Shown one piece after another: positions 7,859-16,447 of a DNA stretch of 64,000 bases. The notes beneath the pieces are model-generated. The model was not told the DNA's origin. It searched no databases and saw only the letters and a list, made by a program, of their open reading frames with translations. Position numbers and translations under genes: made by a program. The stretch covers positions 1 to 64,000 of the forward strand of contig JAFVAY010000002.1 of assembly GCA_017480325.1 (NCBI GenBank), read 5' to 3'. This stretch comes from Clostridiales bacterium. Its GTDB lineage: Bacteria; Bacillota; Clostridia; Saccharofermentanales; Saccharofermentanaceae. Numbering within the stretch: position 1 is the first letter of the stretch; each line of letters starts with the position of its first letter.

Positions 7859-10800
7859 ATGCCCCTGGATAAAAGCATTAAGAAGGTTCTCGTAATAGGC
7901 TCAGGCCCGATCGTGATAGGTCAGGCTGCGGAATTCGACTACGCCGGTACGCAGGCGTGCCGCGCATTGAGACAGGACGGCATAGAGATCGTTCTCATTA
8001 ACTCAAACCCTGCCACCATAATGACCGACAAGTCGATGGCGGACAAGATCTACCTAGAGCCTCTGACACTTACTACGGTCAAGCGTGTGATCGAGCAGGA
8101 GAGACCGGATTCGATCCTGTCGGGCCTCGGCGGTCAGACTGCGCTGACACTTTGTATGGAGCTTGCCAAGTGCGGCTTCCTGACAGAGCATAACGTGAAG
8201 CTTCTTGGGTCGTCACCCGAGTGTATCGATAAGGCCGAGGACCGCCAGATGTTTAAGGATACAATGGAGTCTATAGGTCAGCCGGTCGTTCCCTCTAAGG
8301 TGGTAAATACCGTAGAGGATGCTCTGGAATTCGCGGGTCAGATCGGTTATCCGGTCATAGTCAGGCCGGCCTTCACTCTTGGCGGCACCGGCGGCGGAAT
8401 CGCGTCAGATGAAGAGGAGCTTCACGAGACAGCCCGCACAGGTCTTGCAGCAAGTCCCATAACTCAGATCCTGGTCGAGAAGTGTATCTCCGGCTGGAAG
8501 GAGATAGAGTTCGAGGTTATCCGCGACAAGGCAGGAAATACTGTAACGGTCTGCTCTATGGAGAATATGGATCCGGTAGGAGTTCACACGGGAGATTCCA
8601 TAGTTATCGCACCGGCTGTCACCCTGTCGGACAAAGAGTATCAGATGCTTCGTACAGCATCATTGAAGATCATAGAGGCGCTGGGCGTTGAAGGCGGCTG
8701 TAACTGTCAGTTCGCACTGGAGCCCAATTCCTTCGAGTACGCCGTTATCGAGGTCAATCCCCGAGTGTCGAGGTCGTCGGCGCTGGCGTCCAAGGCTACA
8801 GGCTATCCCATAGCCAAGGTCGCGACGAAGATAGCTCTGGGCTACAGATTAGACGAGATCAAGAATGCGGTCACAGGCAATACCTATGCTGCTTTCGAGC
8901 CGGCTCTGGACTATGTGGCGGTTAAGTTCCCTAAGTGGCCCTTCGATAAATTCGTGTATGCCAAGAGAGACCTCGGCACGCAGATGAAGGCTACCGGTGA
9001 GGTCATGGCGATCTCCGATACCTTCGAGTCGGCTCTCATGAAGGCTGTAAGAGGCGCCGAGATATCCGCGGATCACGTGAGAATTAAGAAATTCAAGGAT
9101 TGTTCTGACGAGGACATTATCAAAGGATTCTCGGAGCCTACGGACGAGAGACTGTTCTTCATAGGAGAGGCTCTGTACAGAGGCGTGACCTGTGAGAGGA
9201 TACACGAGATTACGCTTATCGACATGTGGTTCCTTAAGAAGATTGAGAAGCTTATCGGTTACGAGAAGAGGATCGAAGGTAGTAAGCTTACAAAAGAGGA
9301 CTACATCGAGGGTAAGAAGTTAGGGTTTACGGATAAGACGATCGAGGAGATCTCCGGAAACGACATCACTTCGAACTATAAGATTTATCCCACATACAAG
9401 ATGGTCGATACCTGCGCAGGAGAGTTCGCGGCAACAACACCTTACTTCTACGGAACGTATAATCTGCCGGGTGAGGGCGGAGAGAATGAAGCAGACCTTC
9501 AGTTCGAGCCCGAGGAGCAGCGCGAAAAGAAGACAATAATCGTTATAGGCTCGGGGCCCATAAGGATCGGTCAGGGAATAGAGTTCGACTACGCGGCAGT
9601 TCACTGTGTGCACGCCCTGCAGGACCTGGGCTTCAGAGTTGTGATCATTAACAACAACCCCGAGACGGTATCCACTGACTTTGATACAGGAGACAGGCTT
9701 TACTTCGAGCCTCTGACGCCCGAGGATGTAATGAATATTATCCGCCAGGAGAATCCCTACGGTGTTGTTGTTGCATTCGGAGGTCAGACGGCTATCAAGC
9801 TCACTAAGACACTGGCATCTAATAACATTAATATTATCGGTACTTCGGCCGATTCTATAGATATGGCTGAGGACAGGGAGCGCTTTGATGAGCTTCTCGA
9901 GAGGCTTGATATCGCACGTCCTAAGGGTTATTCGGTGCTTACGCTGGAGGAGGCTCTCAATGCTACTTCTAAGCTCGGATATCCTGTACTTCTCAGACCC
10001 TCATACGTTCTGGGCGGACAGAACATGATCATAGCCTTTGACGATGAGGATGTTAAGGAATACATGAAGATCATTCTCTCGCAGGGTATCGAGAATCCGG
10101 TCCTTATCGATAAATACATACAGGGAAGAGAGATCGAGGTCGACGCTATCTATGACGGCAAGGATGTTCTCATACCGGGTATCATGGAGCACGTGGAGCG
10201 AACAGGGATCCATTCCGGTGACTCGATTGCTATCTATCCCGCCAAGCACATTTACGATGACATGGCAAAGAAGCTGGTTGATACTACCAAGGCGCTATGT
10301 GAAGGACTCAACTCCACGGGTATCGTCAATATCCAGTATATCGTGAAGGATGGTCGTATATATGTGATCGAGGTCAATCCCAGAGCCTCACGAACGGTTC
10401 CTTATATGAGCAAGGTCACGGGAGTTCCCATGGTGGATGTGGCTATAGCGGTATCTCTGGGCACGCCTCTTGCCGATATGGATTACGGTACGGGCTTCTA
10501 CAGGCAGTCTCCTTATACTGCCGTCAAGGTACCGGTGTTCTCATTCGAGAAGCTGACTGATGTTGATACGCAGCTCGGACCCGAGATGAAGTCCACGGGA
10601 GAGGTGCTGGGAGTAGGACGTAATCTGTCCGAGGCTCTTTACAAGGGACTCGTGGCGGCAGGCTACAAGATGTATAAGTCTGGCGGAGTATTCATTACTG
10701 TCCGTGACGCGGATAAGACAGAGATAGTGGAGATCGCCAAGAAATTCGATACACTGGGCTTCTCCCTCTATGCCACCGGCGGTACTGCGAGAGTCCTTGA

Positions 10801-11935
10801 GGATGCCGGAATGAAGGTTACTGAGGTCGCGAAGATCCACGAGTCCTCGAAGAATAATACGATATCTCTTCTCGAGAGCGGGAAGATCAATTACATTATA
10901 TCGACCTCCAAGAGGGGAAGGCTTCCTGCAAGAGATTCGGTCAAGCTTCGCCGTCGCGCGGTTATGCTGGGGATCCCCTGCCTCACTGCTCTTGATACGG
11001 CGGACGCTCTCGCGGATTCGCTTATGTCCAGATATTCCGAGATCAATACTGAGCTTGTGGATATCAACAATATGAGAGAGAAGCGTAAGGTCGTTGAATT
11101 TACCAAGATGCAGGGCATCGGCAATGACTACATCTACATAGATTGCTTCGAGAAGATGGTATCATCTCCGGAGTCGCTGTCTGTTTATATGTCTGACAGG
11201 CATTTCGGCGTGGGAGGCGACGGAATAGTTCTTATCGCACCGTCCAAGGTCGCGGATGCCAGAATGATCATGTATAACCTGGACGGATCCGAAGGGAATA
11301 TGTGCGGCAACGCTATCCGATGCGTCGGAAAGTATATGTATGACATAAGAGGTCACAAGAGAAGACATATGACCATAGAGACCAGAAGCGGAATCAAGAA
11401 GCTGGAGCTTATGACCTCCGGCGACGAAGTGGTTCGCGTCAAGGTCGATATGGGTCCTGCTATCTTAGACCCTACTTTGATCCCCGTTACCTTGGAGCCC
11501 GACTGCGAGGGACAGGTGGTATCGCGTCCTGTTACCATAGACGGTACAGACTACAAGATAACATGTGTCTCCATGGGTAATCCTCACGCTGTTGTATTCA
11601 CTGAACTTGTGGATGTTATCGATATCGATAAGGTGGGACCGAAGTTCGAGTACAACCCCTTATTCCCCGAGAGAGTTAATACTGAGTTCGTGAAGATAAT
11701 CGACGACCATACGATCAAGATGAGAGTCTGGGAGAGAGGCTCCGGAGAGACTATGGCCTGCGGGACCGGAGCCTGCGCAGCTGCAGTAGCGTCGGTTCTT
11801 AACGGTTATTGTCCCAAGAATGAAGATATCAGGGTGATCCTTAAGGGAGGAGACCTGGTAATAAGGTATACAGACGAGACTGTTTACATGACCGGAAACT
11901 GTGCCAGAGTCTTTACGGGCAAGATGGAGATATAA
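7859..11935 (+). CDS. carB-dapF: Fused carbamoyl-phosphate synthase large subunit - diaminopimelate epimerase
   Basis: A single 1358-codon frame joins two enzymes. Residues 1 to about 1072 are a full CarB: two homologous ATP-grasp halves (KVLVIGSGPIVIGQAAEFDY near 10; IIVIGSGPIRIGQGIEFDY near 561) and a C-terminal MGS-like domain (SLYATGGTARVLEDAG). Residues about 1077-1358 are a full DapF, starting EFTKMQGIGNDYIYID and carrying both catalytic cysteines, C1149 in NMCGNA and C1301 in MACGTGACAA. DapF converts LL- to meso-diaminopimelate for peptidoglycan and lysine. No stop or frameshift separates the parts. An in-frame ATG at 11072 (Met1072) sits at the junction but has no clear ribosome-binding site, so a separately initiated DapF cannot be excluded. 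The two activities belong to unrelated pathways. Confidence 0.95.
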   Translation: MPLDKSIKKVLVIGSGPIVIGQAAEFDYAGTQACRALRQDGIEIVLINSNPATIMTDKSMADKIYLEPLTLTTVKRVIEQERPDSILSGLGGQTALTLCMELAKCGFLTEHNVKLLGSSPECIDKAEDRQMFKDTMESIGQPVVPSKVVNTVEDALEFAGQIGYPVIVRPAFTLGGTGGGIASDEEELHETARTGLAASPITQILVEKCISGWKEIEFEVIRDKAGNTVTVCSMENMDPVGVHTGDSIVIAPAVTLSDKEYQMLRTASLKIIEALGVEGGCNCQFALEPNSFEYAVIEVNPRVSRSSALASKATGYPIAKVATKIALGYRLDEIKNAVTGNTYAAFEPALDYVAVKFPKWPFDKFVYAKRDLGTQMKATGEVMAISDTFESALMKAVRGAEISADHVRIKKFKDCSDEDIIKGFSEPTDERLFFIGEALYRGVTCERIHEITLIDMWFLKKIEKLIGYEKRIEGSKLTKEDYIEGKKLGFTDKTIEEISGNDITSNYKIYPTYKMVDTCAGEFAATTPYFYGTYNLPGEGGENEADLQFEPEEQREKKTIIVIGSGPIRIGQGIEFDYAAVHCVHALQDLGFRVVIINNNPETVSTDFDTGDRLYFEPLTPEDVMNIIRQENPYGVVVAFGGQTAIKLTKTLASNNINIIGTSADSIDMAEDRERFDELLERLDIARPKGYSVLTLEEALNATSKLGYPVLLRPSYVLGGQNMIIAFDDEDVKEYMKIILSQGIENPVLIDKYIQGREIEVDAIYDGKDVLIPGIMEHVERTGIHSGDSIAIYPAKHIYDDMAKKLVDTTKALCEGLNSTGIVNIQYIVKDGRIYVIEVNPRASRTVPYMSKVTGVPMVDVAIAVSLGTPLADMDYGTGFYRQSPYTAVKVPVFSFEKLTDVDTQLGPEMKSTGEVLGVGRNLSEALYKGLVAAGYKMYKSGGVFITVRDADKTEIVEIAKKFDTLGFSLYATGGTARVLEDAGMKVTEVAKIHESSKNNTISLLESGKINYIISTSKRGRLPARDSVKLRRRAVMLGIPCLTALDTADALADSLMSRYSEINTELVDINNMREKRKVVEFTKMQGIGNDYIYIDCFEKMVSSPESLSVYMSDRHFGVGGDGIVLIAPSKVADARMIMYNLDGSEGNMCGNAIRCVGKYMYDIRGHKRRHMTIETRSGIKKLELMTSGDEVVRVKVDMGPAILDPTLIPVTLEPDCEGQVVSRPVTIDGTDYKITCVSMGNPHAVVFTELVDVIDIDKVGPKFEYNPLFPERVNTEFVKIIDDHTIKMRVWERGSGETMACGTGACAAAVASVLNGYCPKNEDIRVILKGGDLVIRYTDETVYMTGNCARVFTGKMEI

Positions 11936-11978
11936 CCTCGTAATTAATGATATAATGACATATCATTAATTTACGAGG
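11936..11978 (+). repeat. Long inverted repeat in the fhs leader
   Basis: CCTCGTAATTAATGATA (11936-11952) is the reverse complement of TATCATTAATTTACGAGG (11961-11978) apart from one bulged base. The right arm contains the GAGG that serves as the fhs ribosome-binding site, so the RNA hairpin would hide it. A TATAAT (11951-11956) lies in the loop-proximal left arm. No T-run follows, so this is not a classic terminator. Confidence 0.75.
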
Positions 11979-11984
11979 GTTGAT

Positions 11985-13658
11985 ATGTTAAGCGATATAG
12001 AGATTGCAGAGCAGGCGACACTGGAGCCGATAGGTAAGATAGCCTCTAAGGTCGGACTGGAATCAGACGAGCTTGAGTTATACGGTAAATATAAGGCCAA
12101 GATCCCCCTGAGTGCGATCAAGAGCAGAAGCTCGAAGAAGGACGGCAAGCTCGTCCTGGTTACTGCAATGAATCCCACACCGGCCGGTGAGGGCAAGACT
12201 ACGGTCAGTATCGGTCTTGCTCAGGCTATAGCCAAGCTTAACAGGAGCGTGATGCTCGCTTTAAGAGAGCCGTCCTTAGGTCCTGTATTCGGGATCAAGG
12301 GAGGTGCAGCCGGCGGCGGGTACTCTCAGGTCCTTCCTATGGAGGATATCAATCTTCATTTCACGGGAGATCTTCACGCCATAACATCTGCCAATAATCT
12401 TCTGGCTGCCATGATCGATAATCACATTTACCAGGGCAACGAGCTTCGTATCGATAAAGACAGGGTTCTTTGGAAGCGCTGCATGGATATGAACGATCGT
12501 GCCCTTCGTGCTCTTAAGATCGGCGTGGGGGGAGGAACCAACGGAGTCGAGAGGGATGAATCCTTCTCCATTACCGCTGCATCTGAGGTAATGGCCGTAT
12601 TATGTCTTTCATCTGATGAGAAAGATCTTAAGGAGAGACTGGGGAATATAGCAATCGCCTACGATCTTGACGGCAATATTCTTAAGGCTAAGGATCTTAA
12701 GGCGGAGGGAGCTATGGCAACCTTGCTTAAGGATGCCGTCAATCCTAATCTTGTACAGTCGATCGAGCATGTTCCGGCTCTCGTTCACGGAGGGCCTTTC
12801 GCGAATATATCTCATGGCTGTAATTCCGTTATCGCCACCAAGACGGCTCTTAAGCTTGCCGATATTACCGTTACCGAGGCGGGCTTCGGCGCTGATCTCG
12901 GGGCATTCAAGTTCCTCGATATCAAGTGCCGCAAGGCCGGAATTTGGCCTGATGCCTGCGTCATCGTATCTACCATAAGATCCCTGAAGTATAATGCCGG
13001 TATTCCAAAGGAAGAACTCACGATCCCCAATGTGGAGAAGGTGACGGAGGGATTTTCTAATCTTTCCAAGCATATAGAGAATATGAAGGCGATGGGGATA
13101 CCCGTTATCGTGGCTTCCAATAGATTCCTTACCGACAGTCCCGAGGAGATCGCCGAGCTTAAGAGACTCTGTGAGGCGATGGAGGCGGCATATGCTCCGG
13201 CGGATATCTTCGCACAGGGCGGCGAGGGAGGCATAGAGCTTGCCTCCAAGGTGCTGGAGGTACTTGATAGGGATGAGGAAACGAAGCCTCAGTTTGTTTA
13301 TGACTTAAGCGATCCTATCGAAAATAAGATAAAAGCGGTCGCAACTAAGATATACGGCGCAGCTGACGTGGATATACTCCCTGAGGCGAAGGAGCTGATC
13401 GAGGGCTTCGAGAAAGCGGGCTACGGCGAGCTTCCCATCTGTATTGCCAAGACACAGTACTCTCTGTCGGATGATCCGAAGCTTCTAGGACGCCCCGAAG
13501 GCTTCACTTTGACTGTAAGAGAGGCGAGACTTGCTGCCGGTGCCGGGTATATTGTAATTCTCACAGGGAAGATAATGACCATGCCGGGACTTCCCAAGGC
13601 TCCGGCTGCTATTAAGATAGACATCGATTCTGACGGCAAGGTTCACGGCCTGTTCTGA
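11985..13658 (+). CDS. fhs: Formate-tetrahydrofolate ligase
   Basis: A 557-aa enzyme making 10-formyl-THF from formate, THF and ATP, feeding one-carbon or acetogenic metabolism in anaerobes. The P-loop is TPAGEGKTTVSIGLAQA (about residues 65-81); LREPSLGPVFGIKGGAAGGGYSQV and FTGDLHAITSANNLL follow as in the family. The C-terminus has EARLAAGAGYIVILTGKIMTMPGLPK. Length matches the family. The start is preceded by ACGAGGG, which lies inside the inverted repeat described separately. The stop overlaps the next gene (TGATG). Confidence 0.97.
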   Translation: MLSDIEIAEQATLEPIGKIASKVGLESDELELYGKYKAKIPLSAIKSRSSKKDGKLVLVTAMNPTPAGEGKTTVSIGLAQAIAKLNRSVMLALREPSLGPVFGIKGGAAGGGYSQVLPMEDINLHFTGDLHAITSANNLLAAMIDNHIYQGNELRIDKDRVLWKRCMDMNDRALRALKIGVGGGTNGVERDESFSITAASEVMAVLCLSSDEKDLKERLGNIAIAYDLDGNILKAKDLKAEGAMATLLKDAVNPNLVQSIEHVPALVHGGPFANISHGCNSVIATKTALKLADITVTEAGFGADLGAFKFLDIKCRKAGIWPDACVIVSTIRSLKYNAGIPKEELTIPNVEKVTEGFSNLSKHIENMKAMGIPVIVASNRFLTDSPEEIAELKRLCEAMEAAYAPADIFAQGGEGGIELASKVLEVLDRDEETKPQFVYDLSDPIENKIKAVATKIYGAADVDILPEAKELIEGFEKAGYGELPICIAKTQYSLSDDPKLLGRPEGFTLTVREARLAAGAGYIVILTGKIMTMPGLPKAPAAIKIDIDSDGKVHGLF

Positions 13659-14899
13659 TGCGTCGAGGTCAGTATCCTAATCCCACCTTCCTCAATAAGG
13701 CTGAGGGAATTAAGAAGGAACGTCATACCAAGCTTATTGCAGCAATAGTTATAGTTGTTCTTCTTGTCCTCCTTGGGCTTGTTATAGAGGCGGGGGCAAG
13801 GATGCAGACCATCTATGAAGAGGATTATCCGGATCTAGTAGGAGTCGCTACTGCGACGACAGTCGACATAACCGAGACAGACAGTTCGCAGTTAGAGCCG
13901 TCAGGCACAGCGGTCGAAGAGACATCAGAGACCGAAGTGACAGAGACGCTGCCGGTGCCGGTTATAATTACTGAGACTACTCAGGAGACTATCGATCCTA
14001 CAGATCTCTCGGCAGAAGAATTCGTGGAGCAGGAGCCCTTCTACTTCAGAACCTCCTATCCGCTGCAGACTATATCCCATGAGAGAAGAGACGTACTTCT
14101 TGATTCATTGAAGCAAAACGTTCAGGATTATATAGCGAACAACCCGAACGAGAGAATCTGTTTCAGATATGTCAATCTGGATAACGGCGAGACCATGGGC
14201 CTTAATGACTTAGATCCCATTGTTCCGGCGGGAGCCTTCGCGCTTCCCATCGAGATGACCTATTGGCATAGGGTCTCCATGGGCTTCGGGTCTCCCAATT
14301 ATGTGCAGACCTACGACGGCTCTTATGTTCCCGGTAATTCCTCGAATATCGTATCGACCTACCCTGTGGGGAAGATGTTCTACCTGAGGACTCTCGCCAA
14401 TCTGGCGGTAACTACCAATGACGACTATGCATTGTCCGTGATCTTGGACAGATGCAACGGCATCGGTACCGTATGGAACTATGTATCCGGGATAAGCGGG
14501 TATACGAACTTTACGGCACCTGCCGCTTATACGGACTATGCCGGAGTTCTCATGAACGGAGAGGGACGGACATCCTGCTATGATATGGCAGCGTATGCCG
14601 GAGCTCTTTACTTCGGATATATAAGAGAGCCACAGATCTATCAGCCTCTAATTAATGATCTGTATTACTCATCCATAAGATCTCCCTTCGCTACCTCCTT
14701 CGGGGAGGATACTCCCATTCTTCATGTCAGCGGCAGAAATGAGACCTTCCACGCTTATACGGATATAGCGATCATCGATGCATCCGAGCCTATAGTTCTG
14801 ATCGTGTACTCGGAATGCGCATCCTACGACCGTGCTGCCACTATACAGGCAGATATATCAGGCTTCGTGGCAAGATACCTGCAGGCATGCCACGAATAG
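13658..14899 (+). CDS. Membrane-anchored beta-lactamase-fold protein lacking catalytic residues
   Basis: A 413-aa protein with one N-terminal membrane segment (about 24-43), a Thr/Glu-rich linker (about 60-110) and an extracytoplasmic class A beta-lactamase-like domain (about 130-413). Where active enzymes have SxxK before Leu-Pro, this protein has GAFALP (residues 192-197), so Ser becomes G192 and Lys becomes A195. The KTG position reads HVSG, and the SDN region reads TTNDD. It is therefore probably not a hydrolase; wall binding or sensing is a guess. Start and fhs stop overlap by one base, so translation is likely coupled. Confidence 0.75.
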   Translation: MRRGQYPNPTFLNKAEGIKKERHTKLIAAIVIVVLLVLLGLVIEAGARMQTIYEEDYPDLVGVATATTVDITETDSSQLEPSGTAVEETSETEVTETLPVPVIITETTQETIDPTDLSAEEFVEQEPFYFRTSYPLQTISHERRDVLLDSLKQNVQDYIANNPNERICFRYVNLDNGETMGLNDLDPIVPAGAFALPIEMTYWHRVSMGFGSPNYVQTYDGSYVPGNSSNIVSTYPVGKMFYLRTLANLAVTTNDDYALSVILDRCNGIGTVWNYVSGISGYTNFTAPAAYTDYAGVLMNGEGRTSCYDMAAYAGALYFGYIREPQIYQPLINDLYYSSIRSPFATSFGEDTPILHVSGRNETFHAYTDIAIIDASEPIVLIVYSECASYDRAATIQADISGFVARYLQACHE

Positions 14900-14937
14900 G
14901 CCTGTAACTACGAGATTTTGGTGTTTCTTCACAAAGA

Positions 14938-14955
14938 ACCACAATATATTGTGGT
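14938..14955. promoter_or_regulatory. 18-bp perfect palindrome upstream of the veg promoter
   Basis: ACCACAATATATTGTGGT is perfectly self-complementary and ends 6 nt before the veg -35 box. This is the position and symmetry of a dimeric regulator's operator. It could also act as a weak hairpin at the end of the previous gene, but no T-run follows. Confidence 0.5.
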
Positions 14956-14961
14956 CTGTAA

Positions 14962-14990
14962 TTGACAAAAACTCTTAACACTGCTATTAT
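14962..14990 (+). promoter_or_regulatory. Sigma-A promoter for veg
   Basis: Consensus -35 TTGACA (14962-14967), a 17-nt spacer, -10 TATTAT (14985-14990). Expected start near 14997, 25 nt before the veg ATG. Confidence 0.9.
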
Positions 14991-15021
14991 CTGTTTGTAA
15001 TTTTATTCGGAGGTAGCTCAA

Positions 15022-15294
15022 ATGATTATCAAATCCGATCTTGAGTCATGTCGTGCAAGACTTCAGTCCATGATAGGAAGTCCCGTAAGGCTCTCTTCCA
15101 ACGGTGGACGTAAGAGGATTATCGTACATGAGGGTGTTGTTGATAATTGCTATCCCAATGTATTCACTGTAAGATGCAGACGTGAGTCGGACGGAGCATT
15201 CGAGATAGTATCCTACAGCTATATCGATGTTCTCACGAGAGCGGTAAGGATCGCGATCCCCGCTGAGGCGGCTGACAACGCGGCTGTAGTTTAA
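15022..15294 (+). CDS. veg: Veg family protein
   Basis: A 90-aa protein of the Veg family (DUF1021). It has the family pattern: a short helix (LESCRARLQSMIGSPVRL), then an SH3-like barrel (GRKRIIVHEGVVDNCYPNVFT; VSYSYIDVLTRAV). In Bacillus subtilis, Veg stimulates biofilm matrix gene expression; here the role is by analogy only. GGAGG lies 7 nt before ATG. It is monocistronic, between its own promoter and a strong terminator. Confidence 0.92.
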   Translation: MIIKSDLESCRARLQSMIGSPVRLSSNGGRKRIIVHEGVVDNCYPNVFTVRCRRESDGAFEIVSYSYIDVLTRAVRIAIPAEAADNAAVV

Positions 15295-15323
15295 GGATCA
15301 GATCAAGAATATCAGGATATCAG

Positions 15324-15348
15324 ACGGCGAAGTTCTCTTCGCCGTTTT
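15324..15348 (+). terminator. Intrinsic terminator after veg
   Basis: ACGGCGAAG (15324-15332), TTCT loop, CTTCGCCGT (15337-15345), then TTTTCTT. A perfect 9-bp stem. Confidence 0.9.
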
Positions 15349-15372
15349 CTTATTAGAGGCCGGAGGGAAGCT

Positions 15373-16011
15373 ATGGGTAATGAAGGAAAGGGACAGGAGC
15401 TGGCAGAGCTGTCGCATGAGCTTATGGCGATAGCTAATGACGCCCTTCTTTATACTAAGGACAGATTCGACAGGGAGCGTTTCCTGGAGGTCAGAAAGGC
15501 GGCAGCCAAGCTTTTGGCGCTGTCGACGGAGGAAATCGACGAGGCTCAGGCCTTGGAACTTTACGAGGAGAACGAGGGATATCAGACACCTAAGATAGAT
15601 ACTAGGGCAGTTGTATTTAACGAGAAGGATGAAGTGCTTCTGGTAAAGGATTACGACGGCAAGTGGGCGCTTCCGGGAGGATGGTGTGAGTATAACCTGT
15701 CCATTATGGAGAACACGGTGAAGGAGGCACGGGAAGAGGCCGGCATAGAGGTCGACCCCGTAAGGCTCGTGGCGGCCCACAGCAACAGGCTTCACAACAA
15801 TCCCAAGTCTTACTTTTACATCATAAGGTTCTTTATCCTTTGCAGGTATAAGTCGGGAGAATTTACCTCGAATATAGAGACCTCTGATGCCCGCTACTTT
15901 GACGTAAACGGGCTTCCTGATGACATTAACGATCACAAGAGCAGCCCCGAGCAGATCAGGCTGTGCCTTGAGGCTTATCACGCGAAAGTGTGGGACCCTC
16001 AGATCGACTGA
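15373..16011 (+). CDS. Nudix hydrolase with N-terminal NUDIX_N_2 region
   Basis: A 212-aa protein. Residues about 10-65 are a helical N-terminal domain found in one group of Nudix pyrophosphatases (probably NUDIX_N_2). The Nudix box GGWCEYNLSIMENTVKEARE continues into EAGI and keeps the catalytic REEAG; the first Glu of the general pattern is Leu, as seen in other members of this subgroup. It hydrolyses a nucleoside diphosphate linked to another group; the substrate is unknown. GGAGGGAAGCT precedes the ATG. The veg terminator lies just upstream, and no promoter was identified for it. Confidence 0.9.
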   Translation: MGNEGKGQELAELSHELMAIANDALLYTKDRFDRERFLEVRKAAAKLLALSTEEIDEAQALELYEENEGYQTPKIDTRAVVFNEKDEVLLVKDYDGKWALPGGWCEYNLSIMENTVKEAREEAGIEVDPVRLVAAHSNRLHNNPKSYFYIIRFFILCRYKSGEFTSNIETSDARYFDVNGLPDDINDHKSSPEQIRLCLEAYHAKVWDPQID

Positions 16012-16100
16012 TACGGATTGTGAAAATAAACAAATACTATTGACTTCTATTGGAGATTTAAGTAAAAAAGCCGAATTTGATTTAAACCCGCTAACCTTTG

Positions 16101-16129
16101 TTGACTTAAAAACTTCTTCAAAATATACT
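16101..16129 (+). promoter_or_regulatory. Sigma-A promoter for the crh-like/uvrC/phosphoesterase unit
   Basis: -35 TTGACT (16101-16106), a 17-nt spacer, -10 TATACT (16124-16129). It lies 43 nt before the ATG of the HPr-like gene. Confidence 0.85.
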
Positions 16130-16171
16130 TTTCCACGGAACAAATCGTGTATGAATTTCCGGGAGTAATAT

Positions 16172-16435
16172 ATGACAGAAGATAAAGTCATTTTCAATTG
16201 TAATACGGCAGACCTTCAGATGAAGGCGGTAGCGATGCTGGTTCAGAAGGCATCGGACTTCAGGAGTACAATATATCTTGTAAGGAACGGGCACAGAGCT
16301 AATGCGAAGAGCCTTCTCGGGGTTATGTCTCTTGGCATAGAGAACGGAGCCGAGATCACGATAACAGCGGATGGCACCGACTCGGGCGAAGCGGTCAAAA
16401 CTCTGATAGAATATCTGAAGGACCCTAAGGTATGA
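16172..16435 (+). CDS. Crh-like HPr paralogue (catalytic His replaced by Gln, regulatory Ser kept)
   Basis: An 87-aa HPr-fold protein. Aligned by eye to B. subtilis HPr and Crh, the phosphorylatable His15 position is Gln16 (in DLQMKAVAMLVQKAS) and Arg17 is Lys18. The HPr-kinase site is intact: Ser47 in AKSLLGVMSLG. This is the Crh pattern: it cannot pass phosphate in the sugar PTS but could be phosphorylated on Ser to act as a CcpA corepressor. It is the first gene of a unit with uvrC 12 nt downstream. CcpA and HPr kinase are not in the window, so the role is inferred from residues alone. Confidence 0.85.
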   Translation: MTEDKVIFNCNTADLQMKAVAMLVQKASDFRSTIYLVRNGHRANAKSLLGVMSLGIENGAEITITADGTDSGEAVKTLIEYLKDPKV

Positions 16436-16447
16436 AGATGAAGGAGC

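Noticed and set aside
11072..11935. Annotating dapF as a separate gene starting at the internal ATG
   Set aside because: No stop separates it from carB and no Shine-Dalgarno site precedes 11072; kept as a note within the fusion.
15298..16197. Minus-strand open frame opposite the Nudix gene
   Set aside because: It is a shadow of the Nudix coding sequence and runs through the veg terminator and the crh-like promoter.
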